This document shows positions 1-11,128 of a stretch of 64,000 bases of DNA, piece by piece. Position 1 is the first letter of the stretch; each line of letters opens with the position of its first letter. A program made the position numbers and the translations under genes. The notes under the pieces were generated by a model. The model was not told where the DNA came from. It saw nothing but the letters and a program-made list of their open reading frames with translations, and did no database searches. This DNA comes from Lunularia cruciata (taxonomy: Eukaryota; Streptophyta; Marchantiopsida; Lunulariales; Lunulariaceae). The stretch spans positions 21,668,744-21,732,743 of the forward strand of contig OX419759.1 of the NCBI GenBank assembly GCA_948567375.1, given 5' to 3'.

Positions 1-1820
1 TCACCTTAGACCTCTTTTATCTACTACTTTGGCCATGTTGGGTTGTGTATTTCCCTCCTTGGTAGACAATACACACATTGTGGTCCACATAGATTAGATT
101 AACCGTTGATCACTTGACTACCAAGCTACATCTTGTAGGCTTGAGAGTCAAGGTGTCAAAGTGCAGAGCATGGTACCCTTTATGTATCTCTCCCCACCTT
201 GAGCTTTTAAAGGGGTGTATCATAGCTACAATGGACTACGTGTTCTTGGAGTGCCTTCAGGATCCAAGGATTTTGTCACATGCCTCTTAGACATTGCCCT
301 TGTAGAGGATATTTCTCCATGTGGATGACCTTCCTCTATTAGGAGATCTCAAGTGGCATTAGGTATACTCTCCTCTAGTATTTCACATCAATCAACTTAC
401 CTTCTTTGCACAATTCTCCTTTCCTTGACTTTCTTATCACATTTGAGAGCTTTTGATAAGAGGATAATGGGAGTCTTTGGTGATATCATGAGACCAAGGA
501 CATTTGAGTGTGTGATGGGGGATTTGGCACATAGACAAATGTCTCTACAGATCTCATGCAGAGGGGTAGGTCTATTATTGATGGAGGAAATATAATCTAT
601 AGCATTTTTGGGTAGTTGTGCTCTCTTGGCAGCCTACTTTCCTTCATTTTTGTGGTTGCTGGTAGGCCACTTTTGGAAACATATGTGGCCGAGGTGGAAG
701 ATGGATCCTTTTCTCTCCATGTGTTATTGCGGTAGATGGGAGATGGTCTATCCCCACAGGCACAAGAGGATCTTCCATCCTTTGCTTCACTACCATCAGA
801 TTGGTCTAGAGGTTTGCAATCTTCTTTGATGGATTGACAATGTCAACATATGCTACATTCTTTCTTAATTGACTCGTCCATTCCTTGGACCATTAGAACA
901 TGTCTTTCCTCTTGCTCTGGCAAGGGTGCAAGCTCTTGGATCTTAGCTCGACCATGCATTAGGGCATTTTGACTCGCACTAGCCACCTTCTCTATAGCAA
1001 TGGGGTTCCACTTAGGTTTGGTCCACCTCAACCACCCTAAACCCTAAACCCACCTGTATGCATCTTCATTACTCACTTGTGAGAGTGGTTCTACACTAGA
1101 TGTAGCATTGGTCCATATGACAAGGTGCACTTTTGGAGGACAAAGGATAACTACCCATGATGCCATCATGGATATAGTATTTGTTATGGCATGAGAGAGT
1201 GGATACCATGCTTGAAGGAAGAGTTTGTATGTTTTCTGAACAACACGTGTCAGAGTAGACTTATACTTGGTCTGAGATGATCAGGTGACAGTGGCAGATG
1301 TTATGGATACAGATCCTAAGCATGATGTAGTTTTGGAGGGAGTGATTACTCATCCACTTGGATGAGCTATGAGCAGAGCAGTAGCACGCAAGGTCTCCAA
1401 GTATAAGGGTATGTAGCAAGGTCACCTCTTTGTTCCTCTAGCCTTGGAGTCAAATGGAGCAATGGACACGGTGTTCAACACATTTGTCAAGAAGTGCATG
1501 AGAGCTTATCATATTATACGTTAGGGAGTACCACTCTCACTCATACTTTTTAGTATACTTTAGACAGCTTGTGTCCATTGCTCTATAGAGAGCATTCGTT
1601 GGTGCAATCTATAGGAGAGCTATCACACTAGGTGATGCTTCTTCGGATACTCCAATAGTTTGTAGACCTTATGTCTCGTATAGTATATTTTAGATGCGGT
1701 AGGGCAGATTTCTCATGGTGATATTATTGGGGCCTAGCGCCATTTTACCTCTTTTGGCTCTCACTTGTCCGGCTTGATGGAGTCTTCCCATCCTTCATGT
1801 GTTCTATGTGGTCGCCTTTT
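1..1820 (+). mobile_element. R2-like non-LTR retrotransposon, decayed copy 1 (3' part)
   Basis: This is the 3' half of the non-LTR element found nearly complete on the minus strand at 13717-17345. The order is the same: end of the reverse transcriptase palm, thumb, a Cys-His motif, the nuclease domain and a short 3' UTR. It starts inside the palm, where the catalytic ADDTH block of the better copy reads VDNTH, so the active site is lost. Reading is broken by several frameshifts and stops; fragments are readable at 353-595 and 608-829. Compared with the other copy, many CG sites have become TG or CA, as expected for an old methylated insertion. The 3' end is a GGTCGCCTTTT-type terminus at 1811-1820 with no poly(A) tail. 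The 5' part lies outside the window. Confidence 0.8.
1034..1051. repeat. short telomere-type repeat inside LINE copy 1
   Basis: Two and a half units of the plant telomere repeat (CCCTAAA) sit here. In the matching place of the minus-strand copy (near 14490-14505) the flanking sequences are joined directly, so about 22 extra bases containing the repeat were added to this copy. Confidence 0.7.
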
Positions 1821-4080
1821 CCCCAATTTACACACGTTTCTTCGTTGTCCTCACGTTACCTATGATGACCCGTTAACTTGTTCTTGTCATATAAGTTAAT
1901 ACGCCATACACTGTTTTGTTTCTTTTTGTTTGTTCTGGCGACCGACGTGGATACCGAAGAACTATACCGGAACCGGCTCGGTATATTGATCCCGTTCGTG
2001 AAACACCAGGTGCGGCTTGTGGAAGTAGACTTCGATCATCGGGTTTATGAGGGAGCTTTGGAGTACCACAGAGCTAAAAGCTGCAAAGACAATTGCGCTT
2101 TGATTACTTCTTGGTTTGCCGTAAGTAGGTTTAGGCCCTCGTCCAGTCCGGTTCAAACCAGACCTGATGAGCTAAAACGGATTATTAAAGTTCTCATCAC
2201 TGAACCGAAAATAGACTAAATCTGCTGATGTCGAGTCGATTTCTTACTAGAGCATATTATTTGAAACTACGTCCCATTGAAAACCAAAGTGGTCAAACAA
2301 ATTGCAAAAATATATGGTTGATATGAAATTTCTATGTTCAAGACTACAAATTTGACTAAATTTAAATGAAACTTATTCTACAGTAATTCAGTTTAGGGGA
2401 GGTCAAACTTAAGTCTAAACTAACAAGCAACACCAGAAATCATTGGTACAATAGAGCATAAAACAGGTGTAAGCCCACCCAAAATAACTTTATTCGATTG
2501 AATTGCGGTCCTGGTTCAAATCCGAGCTTGGGCCCATACCCCGCGTTATCTGCAGATAGAATTAGCAGAGCTTGAGAAGAAGTACCGGTTATAACTTCCG
2601 CCCGCCACATTTAGAGGAATAGCACACGGGGGTTTTCAGTTGCAAAATTTATAGCGATTTACGGGTAGACGAGGTCTTCCGGTTGATATTTTCCGGGTAA
2701 CCAAAAATTCAAAAGTCTGTAACGAGTGTTTACGAGGTGTTTCATTTGAAGTTATGGGAGAAAATCACCGGAGTGCTATATGATAAGGATTAACTTAAAT
2801 TTAAATCATGTGAAGATAAGATCGAATGTCACATGTTAGTGTCGGTACTATTGACAGGCACGAGTAAGAGAATGCTTTTTTGATTTGGATTTCTTAATTT
2901 TTAATTTTGAACCCATCGAAGCTCTTCCCTTCCTCCTTATGGCATTCTAAGTTCCCCGAAATACCGATTCAAATTTCACTCCTGCAAACGATTTCACAAG
3001 TGGAAAATTCCCCCTCTCTTAAGCACATAATTCGAATAGCTTGAGGTTTATCTTTTGCAATAAGAGACACAATTTCAGATTCTCCGAGTTTGAAAAGCAA
3101 ATGCCAATTTTGGGCACAAAGTCTGAGTTAAGATTTTTGTTATCATCCATTTTGAGAATTTGTGCGCCAACTTTGAGAAATCAGAGCAATTGACTGCACT
3201 CATTGGGACCTTACACACATTATTATTTCAACTATGGACATCCTTTGTTAAATGGTTATTTCCCCTCCAATTCTCCTGGCGTTTTTTTTTTTTTTACTTC
3301 CATATGTATTCTACTTGTTCAAAAATCATTTTGCAACATATTACATTACTCTCATCTATTACATCCTTAAGTCCAAATTCCAAATCTCTTCCTGCTCAAG
3401 GGGAGATATTCTTTGTATATATCACCTGGGATATACCTTGTACATATTGAGAATGGTGTCAACTATGCCTCCCATGTGAATAAATCGTTGCTTACAATCA
3501 AACCAAAACAAAATAATAACAAGTATCGGATGGTTCCTTGTCATTATGTGCAGATTCTTGACTACTTAGAGGACCTTGAGAACTTCAAGCAAATACACAG
3601 GTGTAGTTCTAAGAGGCAAAAGAGTATTGCATTCTCCTCTATGGTCACTTATCTAGTGAAATTTGGGATTGGGTTTCTTAAAACTATGAATAGGGAGAAG
3701 TTATACAAGAAGTGTGTCAAATGTATGTAATCCTACAAGTTGATCTGAGATTGGAAGAAAAAGTATACAGGGGAAGGTCTTATTAAGAAGGAAATTAAAT
3801 GGAGATGGAGATGCAATAACTATAAACTAAATCATCATTGTACTCATTACCACAAAATGAACAGTATCATTGAGAGCAATGCTAAGATATATCCTCCTGT
3901 GCTTTTGAATATGGGACTTGGAGATGAGATTAATGTTACTGAAGATGTTGTTGCAAGTGGGAAATGCAGAAAATATTCCTCAAGCTACAAGCAAACCATT
4001 TCATGTTACCATACCAATAGCAATAGTTGACGATCTATTTTTTATGGTTTCTCATCACCATACGCAACTTCTTGACCACG
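1821..4080. other. unassigned region between two mobile elements
   Basis: I find no recognisable gene. The first 900 bases keep many CG dinucleotides, unlike the surrounding transposon DNA, and include an exon-like ORF at 1878-2219. The rest is AT-rich with short ORFs (3160-3450 and 3413-3730) that show no family signature. The region runs directly into the target duplication of the Copia element. Confidence 0.5.
1878..2219 (+). other. exon-like open reading frame, unknown product
   Basis: A 113-codon frame of unknown function. It lies in a CG-rich stretch and is preceded by a pyrimidine-rich run (about 1912-1935) that could serve as a splice acceptor. A good donor-like GTAAGT occurs at about 2119-2124, so the useful part may be an internal exon of about 180 bases. 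I recognise no domain, and no continuing exon was found within the next 2 kb. It could equally be chance reading of non-coding DNA. Confidence 0.2.
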
Positions 4081-4085
4081 TGGAG

Positions 4086-4345
4086 TGTTAGGTTTTACTT
4101 TGAGGTCTAGGGGTTAGGTTGGATTTGTGGGCGGACTTTGATATGGTGAGGAAGATCTGAGTGACTAAAAAGGTTTGTACTCAAAAATTGACATGAGGCA
4201 GAGGGAGTAAAGTTGGTGCTGAATGCTTCCTGTGGACATAGCCTCACATGGAGGTGAACCACGTACCTTCTGTGTAATGGATAAGTACTCTAGCAATATG
4301 TTTGATGTGTGAAGGTTTTTGTAAATTCTTGTTTGATTCTCAGCA
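4086..4345 (+). repeat. 5' LTR of Copia element
   Basis: It begins TGTTAGG and ends CTCAGCA, so it has the usual TG...CA ends. It matches 10882-11123 almost throughout. It carries a block near 4230-4255 that is missing in the 3' LTR. Confidence 0.93.
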
Positions 4346-4347
4346 AA

Positions 4348-4358
4348 TGGCATCAAAG
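4348..4358 (+). other. primer-binding site (initiator Met tRNA type)
   Basis: TGGCATCAAAG begins two bases after the LTR and resembles the plant Copia primer-binding sequence TGGTATCAGAG, which pairs with the 3' end of initiator Met tRNA. Confidence 0.75.
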
Positions 4359-4900
4359 AAGTAAGAATTTGAGATCTTCCCGCCATTTTGAGATTCAATT
4401 GTCTCATGTGTGTGCTTCAGGGTGCTTCCCATGGACTATGCTGGACCTCATCCTCCTATTGCCAAAGTTGATACAGTCAGATGCCCATCATGAAAATTCT
4501 AGAAGCAATTAGGTCCTCAGGTCCAAAAGGATTCAGGTTCTTAAGGTCAACTAAAAGTGAGATTGAAGAGTTTTCTGATGTATCGAGGGTAGAGAAAAGA
4601 TTTTCCAAAGAGGCGACAAAGAGGAATCTACCATATGCAACTGACTGACTGTCCCATGGTTCAGACATTACACCAAAGGGCCCAGAACAGTGCATTTTGA
4701 TTTTGACTCGGATGGGATTTTGTGTACAGTCAAGAGAAGAAAATTACAAGAAGCAACAGTCAAGAAGTTTGAGCATGGGCAGGGGGATGACAGGCATGAC
4801 GGTCATGGTGGCCCCAAGAGAATGACAAAAATCCAGGTGGTCATAGAAGAATCTGATCAGAGAAGAAACTCTGCACATCTGATGCAGATTGGTGCTTTTT

Positions 4901-5402
4901 CTCTCTATGTTGATGGGTGTGAAGTACACTAAATAGATGTAAAATTTGGTAGAACAGAGTACATGGTTTGCCCTGTCTTATGTTGCTTTGTGATTGAGGA
5001 CACTTTCATGGGAGAGAGAATCTGGTCGATTTTTGCTGCTTTTAGGGAAAGGGAAGAGAAGAAAAGAGGGCAAAATTGCCAAGGACGGTTGCAACCACTT
5101 TGATGGCATTTGTTGCTATTTCTGTTCCTTTCTTCCATTGATATTAGGTTTTTCTCTTTGCATTGATGGGGGTGAAGTACGCTGAATAGATGTAAAATTT
5201 GGTGGAACGGAGTACATGGTTTGTTAGTCCTGTGCTACTCTATGATTGAGGTCACATTCATAGGGGAGAGAATCTGGTTGACTGTTGCTGCTTTTAGGGA
5301 AAGGGAAGAGAAGAAAAGAGGGCAAAATTGCCAAGGAGGGTTGCAACCACTTTGATGGCATTCACTGCTATTTTCTTTCCTTTCCCCATTGATATTAGGT
5401 TC
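4901..5402 (+). repeat. tandem duplication of about 253 bp in the Copia leader
   Basis: Bases 4901-5153 and 5154-5402 are two copies of the same segment. Both contain a TAGATGTAAAAT start block, a purine-rich AAGAGAAGAAAAGAGGGC block and a CATTGATATTAGGT end. They differ by many substitutions and small indels, so the duplication is older than the last transposition or has diverged since. It is untranslated leader between primer-binding site and gag. Confidence 0.85.
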
Positions 5403-6579
5403 AAACGGTCACAAAACTCTAGCTCTAGTCCTTCCTTTTTGTTGTGGAAACACTTTCTACCTTGTTGTGCTATGCAGAGCAGCCACCAGTTTTGAGTCCA
5501 ATGGGTATAGGGAAGAAGGGGAGTGAGGGTAAGTAGCCAAGTGCTATCTATCAATTCTATGTAAGAAGAGCAAGCTATAGCTACTATTGCTGCTTGCTTC
5601 ATCTTCTGTATGAATGGTTGATTGGAGTTGCAGCTCACTGAGTGGTGAAGGGTTATGGTGGCGGCATTGTTGTTTGGCAGCCAAAATAGGTGTGACTGGT
5701 GACCAATTGGATATGCCCAAGGGTTTAACCCGTTTGGGAGATCAGGATGTACATCAAGATTGGCATCAAAAATCAATTGGGACTTCTTGGAGACAGGAAG
5801 GTGGAAAGAGCTGAGCAAGAACAAGTAAGATGATCATGAATTGGTGCGGTGAACTGCTTCCTTGCCAACCCTGGTAGGAATACTTTTATCATACCCATGG
5901 GAGGGCTTGTTTGTAAATTCATGTGAGTTTGAGCTCTCCTTACCTGCCCCGTTGACATTCCAAGAATTTTTTTTATGAAGTACTTGGTAGTTTGATGCAA
6001 GAAAAACTAAAAATGGGACCTACTTGAAATATCCTTCACAATAGTTTCAAAGTCACTCCTTTCCCTTTGGCTGCTAGTTGTGTAGCATGTGTCCTCAAGA
6101 GATGGACAAACTCTAGGACTTCTAGCAACACTTTTGTTAATCTCTATCCATTGGAATCTTTTGGGTTTTGTCAAAGATGAAGCCTGTGGTTCAATATTCT
6201 CTTTCAGACTTAGATCTAAGGTCAAAGCTCTTATAATAGAAGACATGAATGTAGTTAAAATCACATTCCTCTTCCAAAAGAATGTCATTTAGGGATCATG
6301 TATCTGGATGCCCCCTTTGGAATTCAATTCATAACTTTTGACTTGAGACTCGGATGGATATTTTGTTTAGTGTTGTGGAAATCTCATCCTCAGGGTTACA
6401 AGTTGATGCAACTAGATGTTGACTTTGAGTATTGAAAGGAGCTGTTGTAAAAATATTTCAGTCTTATGACCCACTCCCCTAAGTATTGGAGTTTTAAGGT
6501 GGAAGGTTGAGGGACTCAAGAAGAGTCTCTAAGTGCAACAATAGCCTCAATAGTACTTGTGGAGCAGAAGAAAGTGAAT

Positions 6580-7451
6580 ATGGGTGCCTTGAAGCTTGGT
6601 GGACCCAAGTTTGATGTGGCAAAGTTTGATGGCTGCATGGATTACTTGCTAAGGGAACAGCATGTGAGAGGAGTGTTGAGGGCAACTGGTTTAGGTAAGC
6701 TCTTGAGGAAGAAACCTGAAGATGTGAGACAAAGTGATTGGGATGATATGCAAGAGCAAGCTGTGACTACTGTTTTGCTTCACCTTCAGCCCCATGTGAT
6801 CAAGCAAGTGGGGGAGTATTTTGATTGTGCCTCCTTGTTTGATGCACTTCAGAGCAAGTATCATCAAAATGAATTGTCAAATAGATTGTACACCAATCTT
6901 AAACTAATCACATTCAAGATGAAACCAAGGACCAACATCAGAGACCATGTGGATGCATTTTGTGACCTAGTAGTAGACTTGACAAACTTGGGAGAGGACT
7001 TGAATGAGGAGCGGAAGGTGCTGCACTTGTTGGGCTCCTTGCCGCCGTCCTATCAGTCACTTTCACGAGTTTTGTTGCACCGTGAGAAAAAAGACTATTA
7101 CCTTTGAAGAGGTGACAACAGCTCTACTTATAGATGACTTGCAATAGAAACTTGGTTTCAACCTCAGTGTCATCTTCTACTCAGGGCAATGCTTTGGTTA
7201 TCCAATGTGGGAGACCTCAATGGAGGACTGATGATAGTGATAAGGGGAAAAGCAAGGCCAGGTCCATGTCTAAGTCTAGAGGCAGGTCCAAGGAGAGGAA
7301 ACATGTGACTTGTTGGGGTTGTGGCAAAGTAGGCCATATGAAGAAGGAGTGCAAAGCTAGGGGCAAAGGAAAGGTAGATGAAGGATCTTTAGCAAACATA
7401 GCTTATGTTGAGGAGGATATTGATCTATTGGATGATCAATATGATTTGTGA
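6580..7451 (+). pseudogene. Copia gag (capsid and nucleocapsid)
   Basis: The first in-frame ATG is at 6580 and opens a KFDVAKFDG block typical of Copia Gag N-termini. The capsid region reads well to about 7085. A one-base shift in the A run of GAGAAAAAAGAC near 7087 then breaks the frame, and the natural continuation (an ITFEEVTTALL-like block) lies in another frame. A further shift near 7134 restores a readable stretch with a basic RSMSKSRGRSK segment and a zinc knuckle at 7311-7352, CWGCGKVGHMKKEC (CX2CX4HX4C). Gag would package element RNA into cytoplasmic particles. The stop at 7449-7451 lies in frame with the following protease remnant, so gag-pol was one reading frame, as is normal for Copia. 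Confidence 0.88.
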
Positions 7452-8680
7452 CATTGTGTGTATGCCCTTTGTGCCTCATTTCCTAGCATGGATGATGAGT
7501 GGATTCTAGATTGTGCTTGCTTGTACCATATATGCTATATCAAGGAATTCTTCTATTCACTTTAAACATCAAATGGTTCAGTTCCGATGGGGAATGATCA
7601 ACCTTGTCAGATTGAGGGTATTGGATCCATAAGGATTCAAATGTTTGATGGAGCTACGTGGAAGTTCAATGATGTTTGGTTCAGATCTAACATGAAGAAG
7701 AACCTGATTTCCCTTGGAGTATTGCATGCCAAAGGTCATCAATGGAGTGTTGGTGATGGGATATTTTGAGTCACTTCTGGTGGAAAGGTTATCTTGCAAG
7801 GTAACTTTTGAAAAAATCTATTTGTATTGGAAGGCACTATAGTATGTGGAGAAGCCAATATAACTAGGTCTCAGGATGGGATAACAACTGTGTGGCATTC
7901 ATAGCTAGGTCATTTGAGTGAGAAGGGTTGGCTGTCTTGAAAAGAAATGGCTTGCTATCTAGCTTGGAGATTGTGAAGTTGGATTTTTGTGAGCATTGCA
8001 TCTTTGGAAAGCAGAACAGATCTGGTTTTGGAGTGGGGGCTTAAAGTTCCAAGGATCTACTCAATTATGTACATAATGATGTGTGGGGACCATCCCCTAC
8101 ACCCTCAAACTCTAGAAAAATTTACTCTATAACATTTATTGATGATTACTCAAGGCTTGTGTGGATTTACTTCATGCACCACAAGTCTGAAGTCTTTGCC
8201 ACTTTCACAAAGTGGAAGACCCAAATGGAGACTCAGATTGGGGAGAAGGTAAGGTGTCTGAGATCAGACAATGGCAAGGAGTATGTCTTTGGAGAGTTTC
8301 AGGCATACTGCACAGTACAGTGGATAACTCGCCACCTTACCATAGTTTACACTCCGCAGCTGGATGGTGTTGCTGAGCGGCTCAGCCAAACATTGTTGGA
8401 ACATGCAGAGAGTATGTTGAGTGAATAAAAGTTGCCACATGTGCTTTGGGCAGAAGCTATCAACACAATGACATATGTGGTAAATATTTCTCCATCCAGT
8501 GCAATCAATTTCAAGACGCCATATGAGTTGAGGCATCAACGACCAGCTGATTATGGTGGATTGAAGATATTTGATTGTGATGCTTATTCACTCACACCTA
8601 AGGAAGATAGGTCCATGTTGGATGTAAAGAAAATGTGTTTTTCTTGGCTATGCAAGTGGAGTGAAAGCTTATAGGTTATG
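7452..8680 (+). pseudogene. Copia protease and integrase remnant
   Basis: The aspartic protease block is at about 7500-7540, reading WILDCACLYHIC where relatives usually have WILDS(G/A/C)xSYHxC, so the active-site Ser/Thr is Cys. The protease frame then continues to 7767 with stops at about 7563 and 7767. The pre-integrase segment holds FCEHC and GKQ blocks near 7990-8025. The integrase core at 8081-8428 shows the three DDE regions: HNDVWGP, RSDNGKEY and DGVAERLSQTLLE. A stop near 8426 separates it from a continuing KLPHVLWAEA block. In an active element these would process Gag-Pol and insert the cDNA. Several stops make this copy non-functional. Confidence 0.88.
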
Positions 8681-10109
8681 GGATCCAATAGCATGTAAGG
8701 TTTTTGTCAATAGGGATGTTTCCTTTAATGAATCCAAATCATTCAAGGAGGGAGAGAATGCTTTGGCTCCCTACACTAACAAAGGCAAGTCTCCAACCTT
8801 GGATCTAGTTGAGGGGGAGATTGATCACTTAAGTGATGAAGAGGAAGGAGGTGCTCCTATACCAGAGCGAGTTCTTGAGGAGGAAGAACAAATGGAGCAA
8901 GTAGTTGCTGATGAGCAACAAAATGTGCTAGGTCAGTCTCACATTGGACCTACACATAGAGATCAAGCGGGGAGCTCATCCAGTAGGTCATGAAGGCGTG
9001 CTAGTCGAGCTCCAAACAGATATGGTACGTGGATTGATTCAACAAATTTGTTGAATGAAGACTTGACTTTTGGGGATGATGCTCATGCTTTGGTCTTGGA
9101 AGAAGTTGAACCCTCATCTTACAAGGAGGCATGTTCTTCTAGTGAAAAGGATGAGTGGTTTGGTTCTACGGAGAAGGAGGTGGAATACTTGAGGGATAAC
9201 AAAACTTGGGAGCTAGTCAGGTTACCTAAGAATCAACAAGTGATAGATTGCAAGTGGATCTTCAAGTTGAAGGAGGGTCCTAAAGAGAGATCAAAGATCT
9301 ACAAGGCTAGGTTGATAGCAAAGGGTTTCACTCAAGAGAAGGGAGTGTACTACACTGAGTTCTTTTCTCCTATTGCAAAGTATTCTACAATACGTCTATT
9401 ATGTATGCTTGTTGCATTATTTAGTCTTACTCTAGATCAAATGGATGTTGTCATGGCATTTCTCTATGGCAACTTGGATGAAAGGATCTTCATGAGACAA
9501 CCTGTGGGGTTTGTGAAGAAAGGCCAAGAGGACAAGGTATGCAGATTGTTGAAGTCCTTGTATGGATTGAAGCAAGCACCTTGCCAATGGAACAAGAGGT
9601 TTGATGTGTTTATGCACACTCAAGGTTTGAATAGGAGTTTATTTGATCCTTGTGTGTACATGAAACCTGTGAGTAATAAGACCTTTGGTTTTATTATTCT
9701 TGTGCTATATGTGGATGGCATGTTGATAGCTGCTAAGGATAGGTCTGAGGCAAACAAGCTCAAGGCGCTCTTGAGTTTGGAGTTCAAGATGAAGGATCTA
9801 GGGTTGGCCACAAGGATATTAGGCATGGAGATCAAGAGGAACTTGGGCATTGGTGAGTTTTGATTGACATAGGGAAAATATGCTAGGAAAGTACTTGCTA
9901 GATTCAACATGGAGAAGTGTAAATCAGTAAGTATTCCTCTAGCTTCTCATTTCAAGCTTTCAGCTGTGTGTTGTCCTACAAATGCTGTGGAGAAGGGTTT
10001 GATGGCTAACATTCCTTATGAGAAGGCTGTTGGGAGTCTCATGTACTTGATGACTTGCACTAGACCTGATCTTGCCCTAGCACTAGGTAAGATGTGTAGG
10101 TATATGTAA
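8661..10109 (+). pseudogene. Copia reverse transcriptase
   Basis: After an acidic linker (8661-8993) the reverse transcriptase reads openly at 9048-9863: a CKWIFKLKEG block, the catalytic QMDV Asp block at about 9440, a YGLKQAP block and the palm motif near 9710. That motif is YVDG instead of YVDD, so the second catalytic aspartate is lost. A stop near 9860 interrupts the frame before the TRPDLALALGKMCRYM block at about 10060-10109. The enzyme would copy element RNA to cDNA, but this copy cannot be active. Confidence 0.9.
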
Positions 10110-10201
10110 AATCCAAGAAGACACATTGGGAAGCGGTTAAGCGGATTCTCAAGTATTTCAAAGGTACACCAAACTATGGGCTCTTATTTGACAGAAGATC
10201 A

Positions 10202-10691
10202 ATGAATGCCACATCACTAGATGTTTATATAGATGCAGACTATGGACAAGATCTGGACAAGCAAAGATCAACAATGAGGTATGTATTCACACTTGGTGGT
10301 GGGTGCATTAGTTGGAGATCTCCCTTGCAGAAGTGTGTTGCACAATCTACTAAAGAAGCTGAGTATGTGGCAGCAGCAGAAGCAACAAAGGAGGCAATTT
10401 GGTTGGATAGACTTGTTGCTGAGATAGGGCTAATGCATGGTAATGTAATGCTTCACTGTGACAGTCAAAGTGCTTTACAACCTAGCTAAAAATCAGGTGA
10501 TGGATAGTAGGGTTAAGCATATAGACATCAAATATCACTTTCTTAGGCAAGTTGTGTCTAAGAAAAAGTTTGATCTAGTCAAGATTGATGGTAAGCTCAA
10601 CCCAACTAAAGCCCTTACCAAAGTCATATCTTCAGAAAGTTTCTCTAAGCATCGTACTACCTTGCAAGTTGTGCAAGTGGAGCATGAGTAG
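10202..10691 (+). pseudogene. Copia RNase H domain
   Basis: The frame contains a YIDADYGQD block (usually DADWAGD), CISWRS, QSTKEAEYVA and the HCDSQSA block, the standard order of Copia RNase H. A frame change near 10460 splits the last part, which continues as HIDIKYHFLR in 10458-10691 and ends with a stop 190 bases before the 3' LTR. It would degrade the RNA strand during cDNA synthesis. Confidence 0.88.
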
Positions 10692-10870
10692 GATGACCTA
10701 ACATTAGTGGTGACCTTGGCTATTTTGGTTACTTCTATCCATGTATGAGCTATGGTTATGAGTTCTAGTTTATCCTAGTTTAAAGGAGGGGTCAAGTGAT
10801 TGGCTGTCTATCTAGAACTTCCCGTTGAGTGATAAGTTGTTGCAAGGTTACTAACCCCAAGACAAGAGTC

Positions 10871-10881
10871 AAGGGGGAGAT
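10871..10881 (+). other. polypurine tract of Copia element
   Basis: AAGGGGGAGAT lies immediately upstream of the 3' LTR, the standard position of the plus-strand primer. Confidence 0.85.
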
Positions 10882-11123
10882 TTTTAGGTTTTACTCTGAG
10901 GTCTAGGGGTCAGGTTGGATTTGTGAGCGGACTTTGATATGGTGAGGAAGATCTGAGTGACTGAAAAGGTCTGTACTTGAAAATTGACATGAGGCAAAGG
11001 GAGTAAAGTTGGTGCTAAATGCTTCCATGGACGTGAACCACGTACCTTTTGTGTAATGGATAAGTACTCTAGCAATATGTTTGATGTGTGAAGGTTTCTG
11101 TAAATTCTTGTTGATTCTCAGCA
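10882..11123 (+). repeat. 3' LTR of Copia element
   Basis: It matches 4086-4345. The first bases have mutated from TGTTAGG to TTTTAGG; the end CTCAGCA is intact and is followed by the TGGAG target duplicate. Confidence 0.93.
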
Positions 11124-11128
11124 TGGAG

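Larger units (their letters stand above)
4081..11128 (+). mobile_element. complete but inactive Ty1/Copia LTR retrotransposon
   Basis: The element spans 4086-11123 and is flanked by the 5-bp target duplication TGGAG at 4081-4085 and 11124-11128. It has a 260-bp 5' LTR, an initiator-Met-type primer-binding site, a long leader of about 2.2 kb, gag, protease, integrase, reverse transcriptase and RNase H in Copia order, a polypurine tract and a 242-bp 3' LTR. The LTRs differ by one block of about 18 bases and scattered substitutions, so the insertion is not recent. Coding is split by frameshifts and stops, and key catalytic residues are changed. The nucleocapsid and protease blocks look Tnt1/Tork-like, but I cannot fix the lineage by eye. 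Confidence 0.95.

Noticed and set aside
2470-2545. GGTTCAAATCC at 2513-2523 resembles the B box of a tRNA or tRNA-derived SINE
   Set aside because: No convincing A box at the right distance, no cloverleaf and no poly(A) or repeat copy in the window.
5294-5824. 176-codon minus-strand ORF inside the Copia leader
   Set aside because: No recognisable domain, and part of it is the reverse of the 253-bp duplication. Kept only as an oddity of the leader, not as a gene.
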